NCBI GenBank assembly: GCA_017893485.1
Contig: CM030366.1
Coordinates: 49,555,896 to 49,619,895 of the forward strand
DNA length: 64,000 nucleotides
Direction: 5' to 3'
DNA from: Hemerocallis citrina
Taxonomy: Eukaryota > Streptophyta > Magnoliopsida > Asparagales > Asphodelaceae
Shown here piece by piece: positions 34,725-45,817 of the stretch. The notes beneath the pieces are model-generated. The model was not told the DNA's origin and searched no databases. It was given only the letters and a program-made list of their open reading frames with translations. Both the position numbers and the translations under genes were made by a program. Numbering within the stretch: the stretch's first letter is position 1; every line of letters starts with the position of its first letter.

Positions 34725-37303
34725 TGTAATACCTCCCAAAATAATTAACAATTATTCTGTACAACCATATTTTGTTTTTTTCTTGACTAATGTGTTATCA
34801 TAAATTGTATTGTTATAAGCCTTACATTATTAAGTTGTTGGCCCAAATGAATTTTGAGCCCATGAAACACCACCATGCTATTTGTTTCTTGAACAAGTAC
34901 ATATATACACACTATACCACACAGTGAAAGGGTTATTAATTAAAAAGCTAATTAATTAAGAAGGATGACTAAGCAAACCCTAGAGTTTTCTACATACCCC
35001 TAAACACATTCACACACCTTTACACTCATCCTAACCCTGTTTGGCCAGCCATCCCTCTTTCTCTCTATAAATAGAAAAGCATGGAAAACCCTAGCTTTCT
35101 TCACTTCCTTAGATAGATACTATCTAATAGAATATATACTTTCCACAAAAAAAAAAAAAAAATCCTCTCAAAATTTTTTAAGGTGCTAGTTGGCTATTTT
35201 GAGCAAGTCTAAAGAGAAAAAGAGGCTAAATAAGCAAGGAGGAGAAGAAATTGCTAGTGATGTGTGGTACTCTTCAATCATAAGGTGGGTGTACTCCAGT
35301 CCTCATGGCTTGTTAGATACAAAAGTAGTGTAGACTTTTTTCTTGAATGAATTGCATGAAATTGTATGTATATATGAGGAATCATAACTCCTTGAATAAG
35401 ATGCATTTAGGGTTAAAACTTTTGCAGAAATATCTTATACATGTCTAAAACATCTTTACCAAATTTCATAGTTTTAGGATAATATTTGCTATGTTAATAA
35501 AAATTTGAAACCACTGTGGTCAAGAAGAAAACAGAGCAAGAGCTACAATTTGCCCTGTTTACTACATCTATTTCAAAAAATCATCTCTCTCTAGATATGT
35601 GGTATTTCAAGTTGAAAATTTTATATGTGATACTTTTATGTGTCTAGAACATGCTCGCTAAATTTTATGAGTTTTGAATTTTGTTTAGTATTTTAAATTA
35701 ATTTCGAACTCATGATTGGTTAGCAGTTTGTTAGTTTCTGGAGAATTGTATACATTTCAGTTCTTGATCATTTTGGCCTCTTAAATGAAAATTTGAGAAA
35801 ACTTCCAACCAAGAACTTGAAGTAGACCCATAGAGCTTTCTGTAAAGCTTGAGAAGTAAAAAATCCAAGCAGCATATGAATTATAGTAATTTTTATAGTA
35901 AACAGAAACTGCATGTTGAATTCTCAACTTACTATTTTGATGTTATGCAAGTTACCATGAACTTAGGGCTTCTAAATTGACTTAGAAATGCATGTTTTAT
36001 GATCTCTAATTATGTCATGATGTGATAAATTTGAGCACCAATAGATGATACATTGTATGTGGTATAGTTGATTTTCCTAGTCCATGTGAGCAACTAGTTG
36101 CTATTTGCTCACTGAATAGGAAGTGATGTTTAAGATGCTTGTTGTATGATGTTGTGCTAGTGTATGAGGTTGAAATATACCTAAATGGTGATCTAAATTG
36201 CTGTCTATAATGAAATAAGACTTGGGAATCCAGTCGGGCACGTTTTACCTTTGAAAGGGTTCCGGAAGGAACCCTAAATGGTATAAATTGTCATGATGTG
36301 ATTGTTGTTTGAATTTGTAAATCCATCGTTGTGGGGGTCTTTAAGATCCAAATTTGTAAAGACAACTTGTAGAATATGTACCTAGAGTAGTTTGCTTATG
36401 TATGGTCGTTTGAATAGAGTTTGGAGACCCTAGGCCTATGTGGTTGATACTTGAATAGATGGGTAGAATAGTAGCTCGTGGCACCTCAAACATGTTGGAG
36501 GAGACGCTTCGTATGCCGACTCGCTCGTTGTTCATGGAGGGATCTCTAGTGTTGTATGGTGCTACCACTCGTCGGGAGGATTATGGAGGCATAAAGAATT
36601 GTGAAACACATAATTATACTAGAGTGTAGTTGTAGAAATTATGCAACAAAAAGTTCGCATGTAAGGTGTTCGATGAAATATCTAAATGAAGATATACGCA
36701 AATGTGCATGAAAAACCCTAGTAGATCAAAAAACAAGCTATGAGGATGTGTTACTACATCTACATGTGTGAATTTAACATAGTGTGGAAGAAATTTGTAA
36801 TGAATATGATTGCTAGTCACAAACTCAAATCTATTGTCGTAAGGTCATGCACTAGTTGGATGTGTACTCACCTATTAAGGGGACACGTGCGGTGTCATCT
36901 CGTCTGAGACACGTGTGGCGTTATCTCGACTGCTAATTTCTAGAATTAGTGATGAGAATGAGATGCGGACACAAATTGTAAGTCATGTCGGAACTTAGAG
37001 GAATGACCCTTAAGCTTCCGTCTATGTTCTGGGATATTGATCCGAACGGGGAGCAAGAGTTAAACTCTGTGGCTTTTGGCGGAGTAGGGGTGGCCGTATG
37101 ATTCGCCTTATGTTTACAATAACTTTGGGTAGGGGCTTGAGTGGAGAAGGACCATGATTCCGGTAGAGCTGCAACAAAAGTCGAATGATCACTGGCCTGA
37201 CTCAGAGTGGAGAAGGACCATGATCTGAACGAATAGAGCGATCACTACCGTTTGGAGTGGAGAAGGACCACGATCCGACTGCAGTAGTGGGGATGGACCT
37301 CAC
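34725..37303 (+). repeat. truncated Tekay-type LTR, plus orientation
   Basis: Begins TGTAATACCTCCCAAAATA with a TATA box (TATAAATA, 35076-35083) about 350 bp in, consistent with U3-R order. No primer site, gag or second LTR follows. Sequence is cut at 37303 by a TAGGGGTGGGC terminus. ORFs inside are all under 80 codons and lack motifs. Assignment is by start sequence and size, moderate. Confidence 0.6.
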
Positions 37304-37850
37304 CTAGGGGTGGGCATCCGTCGGTATCGACCTAATATGGACCATCCACCACCGATCTAAATAAAATTGGTTTTTTAATTTTCTCATCTGCAAACAATCC
37401 AAACCTTAATTGGATCGGTTTCCATCCAAGCCAATTAAGCTCGGTTTGAATTGGATTGGGTGGTCGGTTTGGCGTGTTAATTTTCACCTTCAACATTCAT
37501 AATTTTGTTGAAATTTAAAATATTAACTTCAATCAAACTTAAGAAACAACCTGCTATTTGTTATTTAGAAATGAATTTAAAATGAAGATTCATAAAACAC
37601 AAGTTGTTAATGAATTTTGCACTAATTATTTGAGATGATGATGTTTAAATGGGAGAGATAAACTGCATTTTCACTTGCATACTTTTGTAATCTTAGTTTA
37701 TTATCATAAAAGAAACATCAATAACCATAGCTAAATAAATTTCAGGTACAATAAAAAAAAATTTCGAAAGCATTTTTTGCTTGACTTGATTAAAGTAACT
37801 ACTAAATGTTACATCAACTTCTTCATTCTATTAAGTTGGGCCACACTGTA
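37304..37850 (+). mobile_element. hAT-like element, left end only
   Basis: TAGGGGTGGGCATCCGTCGG is a typical hAT terminus, followed by GGTCGGTTTGG-type subterminal repeats (37320-37480) and AT-rich sequence. It is cut by the Tat-2 LTR at 37851, and no matching right end appears after Tat-2 at 63373. Confidence 0.55.
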
Positions 37851-38444
37851 TGTTGCCGCTAAATCTGGTGTGGGGGCAAACAGATAGTATTTGTGGATTC
37901 TTGGGAAACTTTGAATAACAAACCCGTTACCTGTTCCGCCGGAGTATGACCGTTGTTCCCGCCGTTCACCTGCAAAAAGTGCGAGACACCGGGGTTGTTC
38001 CTGGCAACGCACCCTCCGATGCTCAAGTCAGTAATCAAAAGTGATTATGAAAGAGCGTAAAACTGGCAAAAGATTGATTACCTCTTAATGGAGATGGATG
38101 GGGAGTATTTATAGGCACCGCTGGGATCAGATTAGGAATGTAATCCCCGTGGTTAGATAAGGAATGTAATCCCTCATCCCCAGTGAAAGGATAGATATGA
38201 ATCAGGGTCGTTGATTAGGATTAATCAGAAACCCTAATTCTATCCTTTCTAGACCGGGTTTGCTGTGGGTTGAAACCCGCACCCAGTTGAGGTGGATCTG
38301 TTCGCGGGTTAATGGGTCTTCGAGGAGGAGAACCCGTACCCGCTTCAGACCCATTGGTAGGTGAAATTACCGTTTTACTCCTGGGCTTCAAGATTCGTGC
38401 TCGATTTGGACGGTTCCGATTTAACCCCATTTTTAGCCATATCA
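37851..38444 (-). repeat. Tat-2 3' LTR
   Basis: 594 bp, TGTTGCCGC...ATATCA; similar by eye to 62776-63372 with scattered differences. TATAAATA on the minus strand at 38106-38113. Confidence 0.88.
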
Positions 38445-38460
38445 CGAGCCCCCCACTCCC
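38445..38460 (-). other. Tat-2 polypurine tract
   Basis: On the minus strand GGGAGTGGGGGGCTCG abuts the 3' LTR; this would prime plus-strand DNA synthesis. Confidence 0.75.
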
Positions 38461-38991
38461 GAAGACTGAGTTTGATCAGCCTTTGAGGAGTAGTTTTACT
38501 GTTTTAATGGCTAGTGGAGTTGTATCGGAGTCCAAATGGAAGGTTTTGAATCTTTGAAGGAGGTAGTGCGGTGATTTTTCAAGTTGGTTGCACTCTGAGT
38601 TCTTCTGGTCATGTGGTATTTTCGCATGAATATTCGTTTGACTTTGCAAAGTGTCGATCCATCGTTCGGGGGTCTTAATAGATTCTCCTTGGTAATAATT
38701 ACTTGCTTGGAGATTAGAAAATATTTCCCCAACTTTATAATTATTTTCCAAGAGTTTCCCTTAACTTTCCCGAATTTTTAATTGTTTCTTTGCAATTTTT
38801 TGGCAAACGGCTCGGTTGTTTCCTTCGTTGTGCGGCTTACATGCTTTTACTTCACCGCCGACCCCTTCGAGTGCTCGCTGCCAAGGAGGCCGAAGTCCAT
38901 GGGTGGTTCGGCGCCTTTTGCCGAAGAGCAGAGGCACCTCGGCCAGGTTGTAAGTGCGGAGAGGGGGTTCGACAAGGTCCGAGGCAGTTTT
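38461..38991. other. Tat-2 non-coding between polypurine tract and 57-bp array
   Basis: Includes short AT-rich stretches (38690-38800) and a GC-rich run into the array. No supported gene. Confidence 0.5.
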
Positions 38992-39665
38992 TTCCATGTA
39001 ACATGGTCGGTGTCAAGAACGCTCGGCAGCTGGTGCCGAAGTCCAACTTTCCATGTAACATGGTCGGTGTCAAGAACGCTCGGCAGCTGGTGCCCAGGTC
39101 CAACTTTCCATGTAACATGGTCAGTGTCAAGAGCGCTCGGCAGCTAGTGCCGAGGTCCAACTTTCCATGTAACATGGTCGGTGGTAAGAACGCTCGGCAG
39201 CTGGTGCCGAGGTCCAACTTTCATGTAACATGGTCGGTGTCAAGAGCGCTCGGCAGCTTATGCCGAGGTCCAACTTTCCATGTAACATGGTCGGTGGCAA
39301 GAACGCTCGGCAGCTGGTGCCGAGGTCCAACTTTCCATGTAACATGGTCGGTGTCAAGAACGCTCGGCAGCAGGTGCCGACGTCCAACTTTCTATGTAAC
39401 ATGGTCGGTGTCAAGAACGCTCGGCAGCTTGTGCCGAGGTCCAACTTTCCATGTAACATGGTCGGTGGCAAGAACGATCGGCAGCTGGTGCCGAGGTCCA
39501 ACTTTCCATGTAACATGGTTGGTGTCAAGAACGCTCGGCAGTGGGTGCCGACGTCCAACTTTCCATGTAACGTGGTCGGTGTCAAGAACGCTCGGCAGCT
39601 GGTGTCGAGGTCCAACTTTCCATGTAATATGGTCGGTGGCACGAATGCTGGGCAGCTTGAGCCGA
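38992..39665. repeat. 57-bp tandem array, about 12 units, two palindromes per unit
   Basis: TTCCATG anchors at 38992, 39049, 39106, 39163 and onward every 57 bp (one unit is 56, near 39210). Each unit has CCATGTAACATGG and CTCGGCAgctggTGCCGAG, both able to form hairpins. Because 57 is divisible by three, open frames with a 19-residue repeat run through on both strands. Confidence 0.88.
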
Positions 39666-39889
39666 AGTCTTGACTTGTCGTTTTTGGGAGTTGGCAGCTT
39701 CTGCGCTCTTGACAGATGTGGCAGCCATTAAAGGTGATGGCTTCTGAACTTCTAACAGCTCTGACGCTTATTTAATGCGATGACCTCTGAGTTCCTGTCA
39801 GATGGGACAATAATTAATGCGATGTGCAGCTTGGCGTGGTAAACAAGGCGATGGTTCAGATTGTTTTTGTCACTTTGCGTAAATGGGCT

Positions 39890-39960
39890 GGCAGTCTGGG
39901 CCCATTAACATCGTTTTGCGCGCCTTGCTCTATAAAACCTTACCCCCCTCTCATTTTTCA
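39890..39960 (+). promoter_or_regulatory. promoter of the Tat-2 antisense gene
   Basis: TATAAAA at 39931-39937 with TGGGCCCATT (39897-39906, a GGCCCA/TGGGCC-type element) 25 bp upstream and a CT-rich leader downstream (CTCTCATTTTTCACTTCTCC). ATG follows at 40097. Confidence 0.6.
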
Positions 39961-40096
39961 CTTCTCCACTTTTTTACCTAGGCAGTGATTTGTGCTTAGC
40001 GAGAGCTTCAGGTGATCGTCGTCTGTTTTCCGGTGAAATTTCCGACTGCATATCTCTTCAAGGTAATTTATACTTAGTTTCTTTCCAAGTATAAAT

Positions 40097-42223
40097 ATGT
40101 CTCTTTCATCTGTCTCCGAGTCGTCTTCTTCTTGGTCCGAGCCCTCCCCTCAAGTTGCCGAAGCCCACACTCCGAGTCGCCTAGATAAGGGCAAGAAGGT
40201 GTTTGATCGAGATACGATCGTGGAGGATCCGAAGCGCATGGGGCAGTTTGGCAGGTTGTCGGGACCACTGACTGGGCTCCACAGAGTTCGAGAACTTCTA
40301 GAGGAACATGCTGAGGGTATTGTTCATGGGAGGAGGAGGACTTTTGATGAGAATGAGGCGAGGGAGACGACCGAGGCGAATGAGATGGTGTCGATCCTCT
40401 GCAAAGAAGACTTGGCAGTGATCCGGGATTGTTTCCACATCCCGGAGGAGTACGAACTTATGCTGCCAGATCCCAGGGTTAGGGCCAACTCGCTGCTGCC
40501 AGTGACTATGTGTTGTTGGCCGGTTGATGCCTTTATCGCCGGGGCTCGGCTACCTCTCCATCCGTTCGCAACCCTTGTTCTTAGGTGGTTTGGGGTCAGC
40601 CCCATCCAACTTATGCCGAATGCGTGGAGAGTCATAAATGGTTTCGTACTTCACTGCCAAGCCGCTGGGATCGAGCCGGAGCTAAGTGTACTTCAGACGA
40701 TCTACCGACTTCATCAAGCGAACTGGTCGGAGTTCCGGTACTACTTGGCCCCGAGGCATGGCGGTAGGCTCGTTATATGCCCTGACTCCATAAAGCACTG
40801 GCGTGATAAGTATTTGATAGTGCGGAGTGCGGAGGCCTGGCCTATTCCCTCTAGTTGGGTGGAGGAGGTGCCGAAGAGGTTGAAGGCGTTGCCAAAGCTT
40901 CGACCCGAAGATGAAGAGGTAGTTCGGACACTTCTTGATCGGCCGAAGTACGATTGGCGGGAGCTGACTGATGGTGTTCTATTCAGGGGAGGGCTCTGCC
41001 GTGTAGATCCCAGTATGCGGCTTCTTCTATGTTTCCGTCCTTTCTTTTTCATACTTCATCTTTTACGACTTGTATCCCGCTAACAAACTTCGTTTTTAAT
41101 GCAGAGGCAATGGACTACGAGGCTGTGCTGGTGTTGCGGGCTGGTCTTGCTAGCAAGGCGCTGAAGAAGCACAAGAGGGTGGCCACCAAGTTGCCGACTG
41201 CAAAGACTCCGAGGGTCACAGAGGTGGTCGAGGAGGTGGAGACCCTGGGAAGCCCGGCTGTGGCTGAAGGAATCGCCTTGGCGTCAACCGAGGTTGGTGA
41301 CTTTCCGATCGCCGCAGCCCTCAAGATGGTGATGCCCCTGCTCACAGTGGCGGCCGAGGAGCTCCTGACCGAGGAGCACAAGAAGATCCATGTTCCGGAC
41401 TGGCAGGTTCGGAAACATGACGGGTTCCTGGGCAACTCCTTGGAGAGCATGCAGGTGATCAAGCACCTGGCGACACTGAAGGATCGGGCCGCCATGGAGG
41501 CCGGGCTGGAAGGTGACGATGTCATCGAGATTGCTCGCTCGGCTGTCTCGGTAAGTGTTGAATTTTTGCTGTCATTGGTTTTTCTTATGTCTAATTTCTC
41601 TAACTCTTTGAACACCTCATTTCCTGTCGCAGATCATCGTCCACTTTGGTCACCTCTCGGAGAGGTTGACGGCTCTGGAGAAGGAGCTGAAGCAGGAGTC
41701 TGACCAAGCTCGGAAGGATAAAGCTCGCATGGGGAACGAGCTCGACAAGCTCAGGGTCGAGTTCAAGGGGAGGACGATGAGGGTCGAGTACCTTGAGAGC
41801 CTGGTCGCAAAGCTGGAGGGCGACCTTCTTCGCCAAAAGGAGGAGGCGGCCAAACAAATGGCTGAAGCGACAGAAGCAAAGGCTGCCACGGTGAAGGAGG
41901 CTGAGGAGGCTACTATGGTAAAGGTGCAAGGCTTTCTCGCTCAGAACATGGCCAAAGCCTATGCCGACGCCCTCGCCCGGGTGTCGAAGGCATACCCCGA
42001 GGTAGACTGTTCGGGATGGAGGTTATTCCCGAGCCACGTCGAAGGCTTCGACCCGGAGTCGGAGGGAGAAGAAGAAGAAGAAGGGGACGACGAAGTCGAA
42101 CCTGAGGTTGAGGTCGTTGGCGAGGTCCAGGGGTCTGTGGTCACCTCGCTGGCAATGGTGACCCCTTCAGGAACGTCGGCCCACACCCACTCTTGCCGCC
42201 TCGAGAAAGAGGTCGCGCCCTGA
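40097..42223 (+). CDS. Tat-2 antisense accessory protein (Transposase_28-like, coiled coil), 3 exons
   Basis: Plus strand, opposite to gag-pol. Three exons keep the frame across two GT-AG introns: 40097-41012, 41105-41550 and 41633-42223 (650 residues, TGA). Intron 2 has the textbook donor CG|GTAAGT and a CTGTCGCAG acceptor; intron 1 uses GTATGC...TTTAATGCAG. Domains: Ser-rich N-terminus, a Transposase_28 / 'putative gypsy-type transposon' domain at about residues 105-245 (RLPLHPFATLVL, QLMPNAWRVINGF), a basic middle, a long coiled coil in exon 3 (about 455-545) and an acidic C-terminus. No stop or frameshift, unlike neighbouring pol. A TATA box lies 160 bp upstream. Such extra ORFs are known in Tat elements; function unknown, nuclear or RNA-associated roles are guesses. 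Confidence 0.78.
41013..41104 (+). other. intron 1 of the antisense gene
   Basis: 92 bp, GT...AG, T-rich before the acceptor. Splicing joins codon phase 1 to phase 2 and removes the in-frame stop before the next ATG. Confidence 0.65.
41551..41632 (+). other. intron 2 of the antisense gene
   Basis: 82 bp, donor GTAAGT, acceptor TTCCTGTCGCAG; phase 0, joining the exon-2 and exon-3 frames. Confidence 0.75.
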
Positions 42224-42452
42224 CTTCGCTTGCTTTTTCTTTTCTTCTGCTTTTTTTGAGTTTTTAAGTGTAATGTCTAATCGCGGACTGGCCACCGCTT
42301 TTTTGTAATGAATGAAAACATCCTTTTGGGCTCGACACCGCGTCTCTCTGTCATAACTTTCTCAAAAAACTCTTGAAATTTGGCTAAGTGTAGGGATTCG
42401 GCTAGGTGTTGAAAATTTGTTGTTTGCTTCGACTTCTTTTCAGCTTGTGGAG

Positions 42453-43334
42453 ATGACTCAAACCGTCGAGCCTACTTGCTCGGGAGAAAGCGCTCATTCT
42501 GAGGTTGGCTTAGGGGCGACGAGGCTGTGCTTGACGAGGTGCCGAGAGCGGCTCTATGAAGTCGAGCTGGGGTTGCGTAGAGCCGTAAGCGAGCGGAACC
42601 ACCTGCAACTCATCCTAGGTCGGCGGGATATTGAGATTCGGCGACTGGAGAGCAGACTCGCCGAGATGGCCCCCTTAGGAGAGGATGATGGTTCGTCGAC
42701 CGCCTTTAGTTACGACCTATGGCTCAAGTGCATCCGTTATACTTTATCGAAAATAACAGCGGAGACGGACGATCTGCTCTCTGAGATTCGTCACTTGCAA
42801 GCGGTAGAGACGGACCTTTGGACGGAGGGAGAGGGATTGACGGCAGAGGTGGCCAAACTGACGACCGAACTTGACGAACTGACGGTGGACAAGAGCATCA
42901 AAGTCACTCATCTCCGCCGTCTTATCGCTAGTCGCTCTGGCATCCCAAGCTCCGCAATACCTCCTCGCTTCGAGGTCGATGTAAAAGATGACTCTCTGAG
43001 GGAGCGGATCTTGAAGCTGGAGGCGGAGGTGGCTCGCCTCAGACCGCGTTCGGGGCCGATCAATGTTAGGAGCACTTCGTGTACTCGAGCGGAGAGCGAG
43101 CGGGGCATTTTGTTTTATGAGCACGTGACCCGTTCACCCATCAGTCAACCTAGTCCGGGGGATGCACAAAGCGGGGTTGCCATTTCATCGAGCGGAGCAT
43201 CCGTCGGAGCGACTGTTAGGAGTAGCGCCGAGAACATGTCTCAATTCATCGGTTTGGCGTCGAGTTCCGAAGGCAAACGTCGCCGCCCTCGATTGTCCTT
43301 GAAGCGGAACATCCCTGCGCCAAGGAGGCGTTGA
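42453..43334 (+). CDS. second Tat-2 antisense ORF, coiled-coil protein
   Basis: 293 residues from the ATG at 42453 (MTQTVEPTCSG) to TGA at 43332. Two predicted coiled-coil stretches by eye: about residues 30-75 (Arg/Glu/Leu heptads) and about 90-210 with LRERILKLEAEVARLRPR. The C-terminus is basic (GKRRRPRLSLKRN), like a nuclear localisation signal. It starts 230 bp after the end of the first antisense gene; TTCTTTTCAG immediately upstream (42434-42443) looks like a splice acceptor, so it may be a further exon of a longer transcript rather than a separate gene. No domain recognised. Intact reading frame. Confidence 0.6.
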   Translation: MTQTVEPTCSGESAHSEVGLGATRLCLTRCRERLYEVELGLRRAVSERNHLQLILGRRDIEIRRLESRLAEMAPLGEDDGSSTAFSYDLWLKCIRYTLSKITAETDDLLSEIRHLQAVETDLWTEGEGLTAEVAKLTTELDELTVDKSIKVTHLRRLIASRSGIPSSAIPPRFEVDVKDDSLRERILKLEAEVARLRPRSGPINVRSTSCTRAESERGILFYEHVTRSPISQPSPGDAQSGVAISSSGASVGATVRSSAENMSQFIGLASSSEGKRRRPRLSLKRNIPAPRRR

Positions 43335-43700
43335 AGATCTTGTTTTTGAGGCCTTTGTATTTAGTCTAAGCGTGACAAGTCAGCATTGTAATCTTTGCTT
43401 TTAATGCCTTGTAATCTGGTTATAAGGAAGAGTCGTCTTGTATTGTGTCCCCACTCTTAATGATGTTTCTTTCTTAGACTTGCGCATTTTTAGTGGCCCT
43501 GTGTGGTTATTTTGTTTGTGACTGTCTTCATCGTGCCGAGGTCCCCGAGCTGATCTTCTGCTCGCTTGGGGGTAGGCGTTATGAGCGTTCGGCAAGGGGT
43601 GCCGAGCTTCTGCTTCGGTCATTTAATCTAGCGAATTTGTAAGATGAGTGAGCCTTATGCAGAAGAGGTGTAGCCTCCGCTTCTTCCTATTGCTCCTGGA
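43335..43700. other. non-coding region after the antisense ORFs
   Basis: T-rich with TTGTAATCT repeats that could serve as plant polyadenylation signals for the plus-strand transcripts. No ORF supported. Confidence 0.45.
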
Positions 43701-43739
43701 GGCCTTTCTTCTCGCTTGCTTAAGAGCGAGTTTGCGAAG

Positions 43740-44465
43740 CAAGGCCGAGCCAAGTATTGGACCGGGAACTATCGCTGGAGTTGTTCAACGATTGTGGGAG
43801 CAATTCCGAATGGCGACCCACTCCTAGCTCGCTTAAGAGCGAGCTTGCGAAGTAGAATCGAGCCAAGTGTCGGACTCCGAACCATCGTTAGAGTTATTCA
43901 ACGGTCGTGGGAGCAATTCCGAATGGTGACCCACTCCTAGCTCGCTTAAGAGCGAGCTTGCAGAGTAGACTCGAACCAAGTGTTGGACTCCGAACCATCG
44001 TTAGAGTTATTCAACGGTTGTAGGAGCAATTCCGAATGGTGACCCACTCCTAGCTCGCTTAAGAGCGAGCTTGCGGAGTAGACTCGAACCAAGTGTTGGA
44101 CTCCGAACCATCGTTTGAGTTGTTCAACGGTTATGGGAGCAATTCCAATTGGCGAACTACTTCTAGCTCGCTTAAGAGCGAACTTGCGAAGTAGAATCGA
44201 GCCAAGTGTTGGACTCCGAACCATCGTTTGAGTTGTTCAATGGTTGTGGGAGCAATTCTGAATGGCGAACTACTTCTAGCTCGCTTAAGAGCGAACTTGC
44301 GAAGTAGAATCGAGCCAAGTGTTGGACTCCGAACCATCGTTAAAGTTGTTCAACGGTTGTGGGAGCAATTCCAAATGGCGAACTACTTCTAGCTCGCTTA
44401 AGAGTGAACTTGTGAAGTAGAATCGAGCCAAGTGTTGGACTCCAAACCATCGTTAGAGTGAAGAG
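43740..44465. repeat. 113-bp tandem array, seven units
   Basis: GGAC(T/C) anchors at 43759, 43872, 43985, 44098, 44211, 44324 and 44437, exactly 113 bp apart. Each unit carries the hairpin GCTCGCT-taag-AGCGAGC (some units GCGAAC) and TGGGAGCAATTCCGAATGG. Lies between pol and the antisense ORFs. Confidence 0.88.
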
Positions 44466-44632
44466 TAAAAGCAGAGAGATGTAAACAATTTTTTCAAGTA
44501 AAATATGAAAAAGCTTTCTTTATTGATGACTAATGGTCGGCTGCTTCTAAAGTTCCAGGCCGTTATTACAAGAGAGAAATAAAAGAAAAAATACAAGTAA
44601 TAGGAGAGGAACGGTTCGATATTCCAGAATAC

Positions 44633-45745
44633 TTAGAGAGGCGTTAATGCTCTCTCTTGGTATTTTAGAAGATGGTCGGCATTCCAGGTCCTGGGGATCT
44701 CTCTACCTTCAAGGTCTTCTAGTCTGTATGTCCCGGGCCGAACTACTTTGGCGATCTTATAGGGTCCCTCCCAATTTGGAGCCAGTTTGCTCTTCTGACC
44801 AGGAAAAGAGATGGCTAACTTTCTGAGGACCAAGTCCCCTTATTTGAGGTCGGTAGGATGGACTCTCTTATTGTATGCCAACTCGATCCTTCTCCGGTAG
44901 CTTTGTTGACGAATGGCAGCTCTTTCACGGATCTCGTTAATTAAGTCTAGATTTGCTCGGAGCTCTCTGGCATTTTGTTCTTCTTCATAAGCCGTTAGAT
45001 GAGGAGAGGGTATACCAACTTCTAGGGGGATCATAGCTTCGGACCCATAGGTGAGATTGAATGGGGACTCTCTTGTGGGGGTCCGTTTTGTGGTGCGGTA
45101 GTTCCACAGCACGTTGGGGAGCTGATCGACCCATAAGCCTTTGGAACATTTATCCAACCTCTTCTTAATACCGGAGAGGATTTATCGGTTAGCATTCTCC
45201 ACTTGGCCATTCGACTGTGGATGGGAAACAGAGGAGAATCGGTGTTGGATGGCGAGGTCTTCACATAGAGCTCGGAAGGCAGCCCCGGTAAACTGGGTTC
45301 CGTTGTCTGTTATGAGGACCCGAGGGACACCGAATCGGCAGATTATGTTCTTCCAAAAGAACTGAACTTCCTTGTTCTCGGTGATCGTGGCCAATGGCTC
45401 GGCCTCTATCCATTTTGAGAAGTAATCGATTGCCATGACTAAGAATTTGAACTGGCCGGGAGCTGGTGGGAATGGCCCTTGTAAATCCATTCCACACATT
45501 GCGAAGGGGATAGGACTTGATAGGGAAGCGAGTGGAGCTTGTGGGAGGCGACGGATGCTGGAGTACTTCTGACATGAGCTGCATTGCCGAACGTGCCGTT
45601 CGGCGTCTTGTAGGAGAGTGGGCCAGAAATATCCATAATTTAATACTTTGCGGGCTAAAGATCTGGACCCTGAATGTGCCCCGCCGATGCCCTCGTGAAG
45701 TTCTTGCAGTGCGTAGTCGGCCTGTTCGGGGGAGAGGCATCTCAA
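44633..45745 (-). pseudogene. Tat-2 integrase
   Basis: Read right to left. HHCC zinc finger (HEGIGGAH ... CSSCQKY, about 45700-45590), catalytic core with MDLQGPF (first Asp), LITDNGTQF (second Asp) and HPQSNGQVE (Glu), and a C-terminal region ending TWNADHLLKYQ. Stops after ENANR (about 45180) and after PTDLK (about 44838, TAA where GAA is usual) break it. Integrase inserts element DNA into chromosomes. The three catalytic residues are readable, but the protein cannot be made whole. Confidence 0.85.
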
Positions 45746-45817
45746 ATAAGGCCTTTCGTCTACCTGTGTGAAGGAGCGCTTGTACAGGATGCCCTCGATA
45801 AGTGTGTATCGCTCTGC

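Noticed and set aside
34725..37303. possible host gene (TATA box at 35076 and AT-rich transcript-like region)
   Set aside because: Starts TGTAATACC at the cut edge of Tat-3, has no ORF over 80 codons and no splice-linked coding frames; better read as an LTR with its own promoter.
38790..39731. 313-codon plus-strand ORF with a 19-residue repeat (and minus-strand ORFs of 171 and 121 codons)
   Set aside because: All arise from the 57-bp tandem array, whose period is divisible by three and whose units are palindromic; no start context, domain or independent coding sign.
38992..44465. CRISPR-like direct repeats
   Set aside because: Units are contiguous tandem repeats with no unique spacers, in a plant nuclear retrotransposon.
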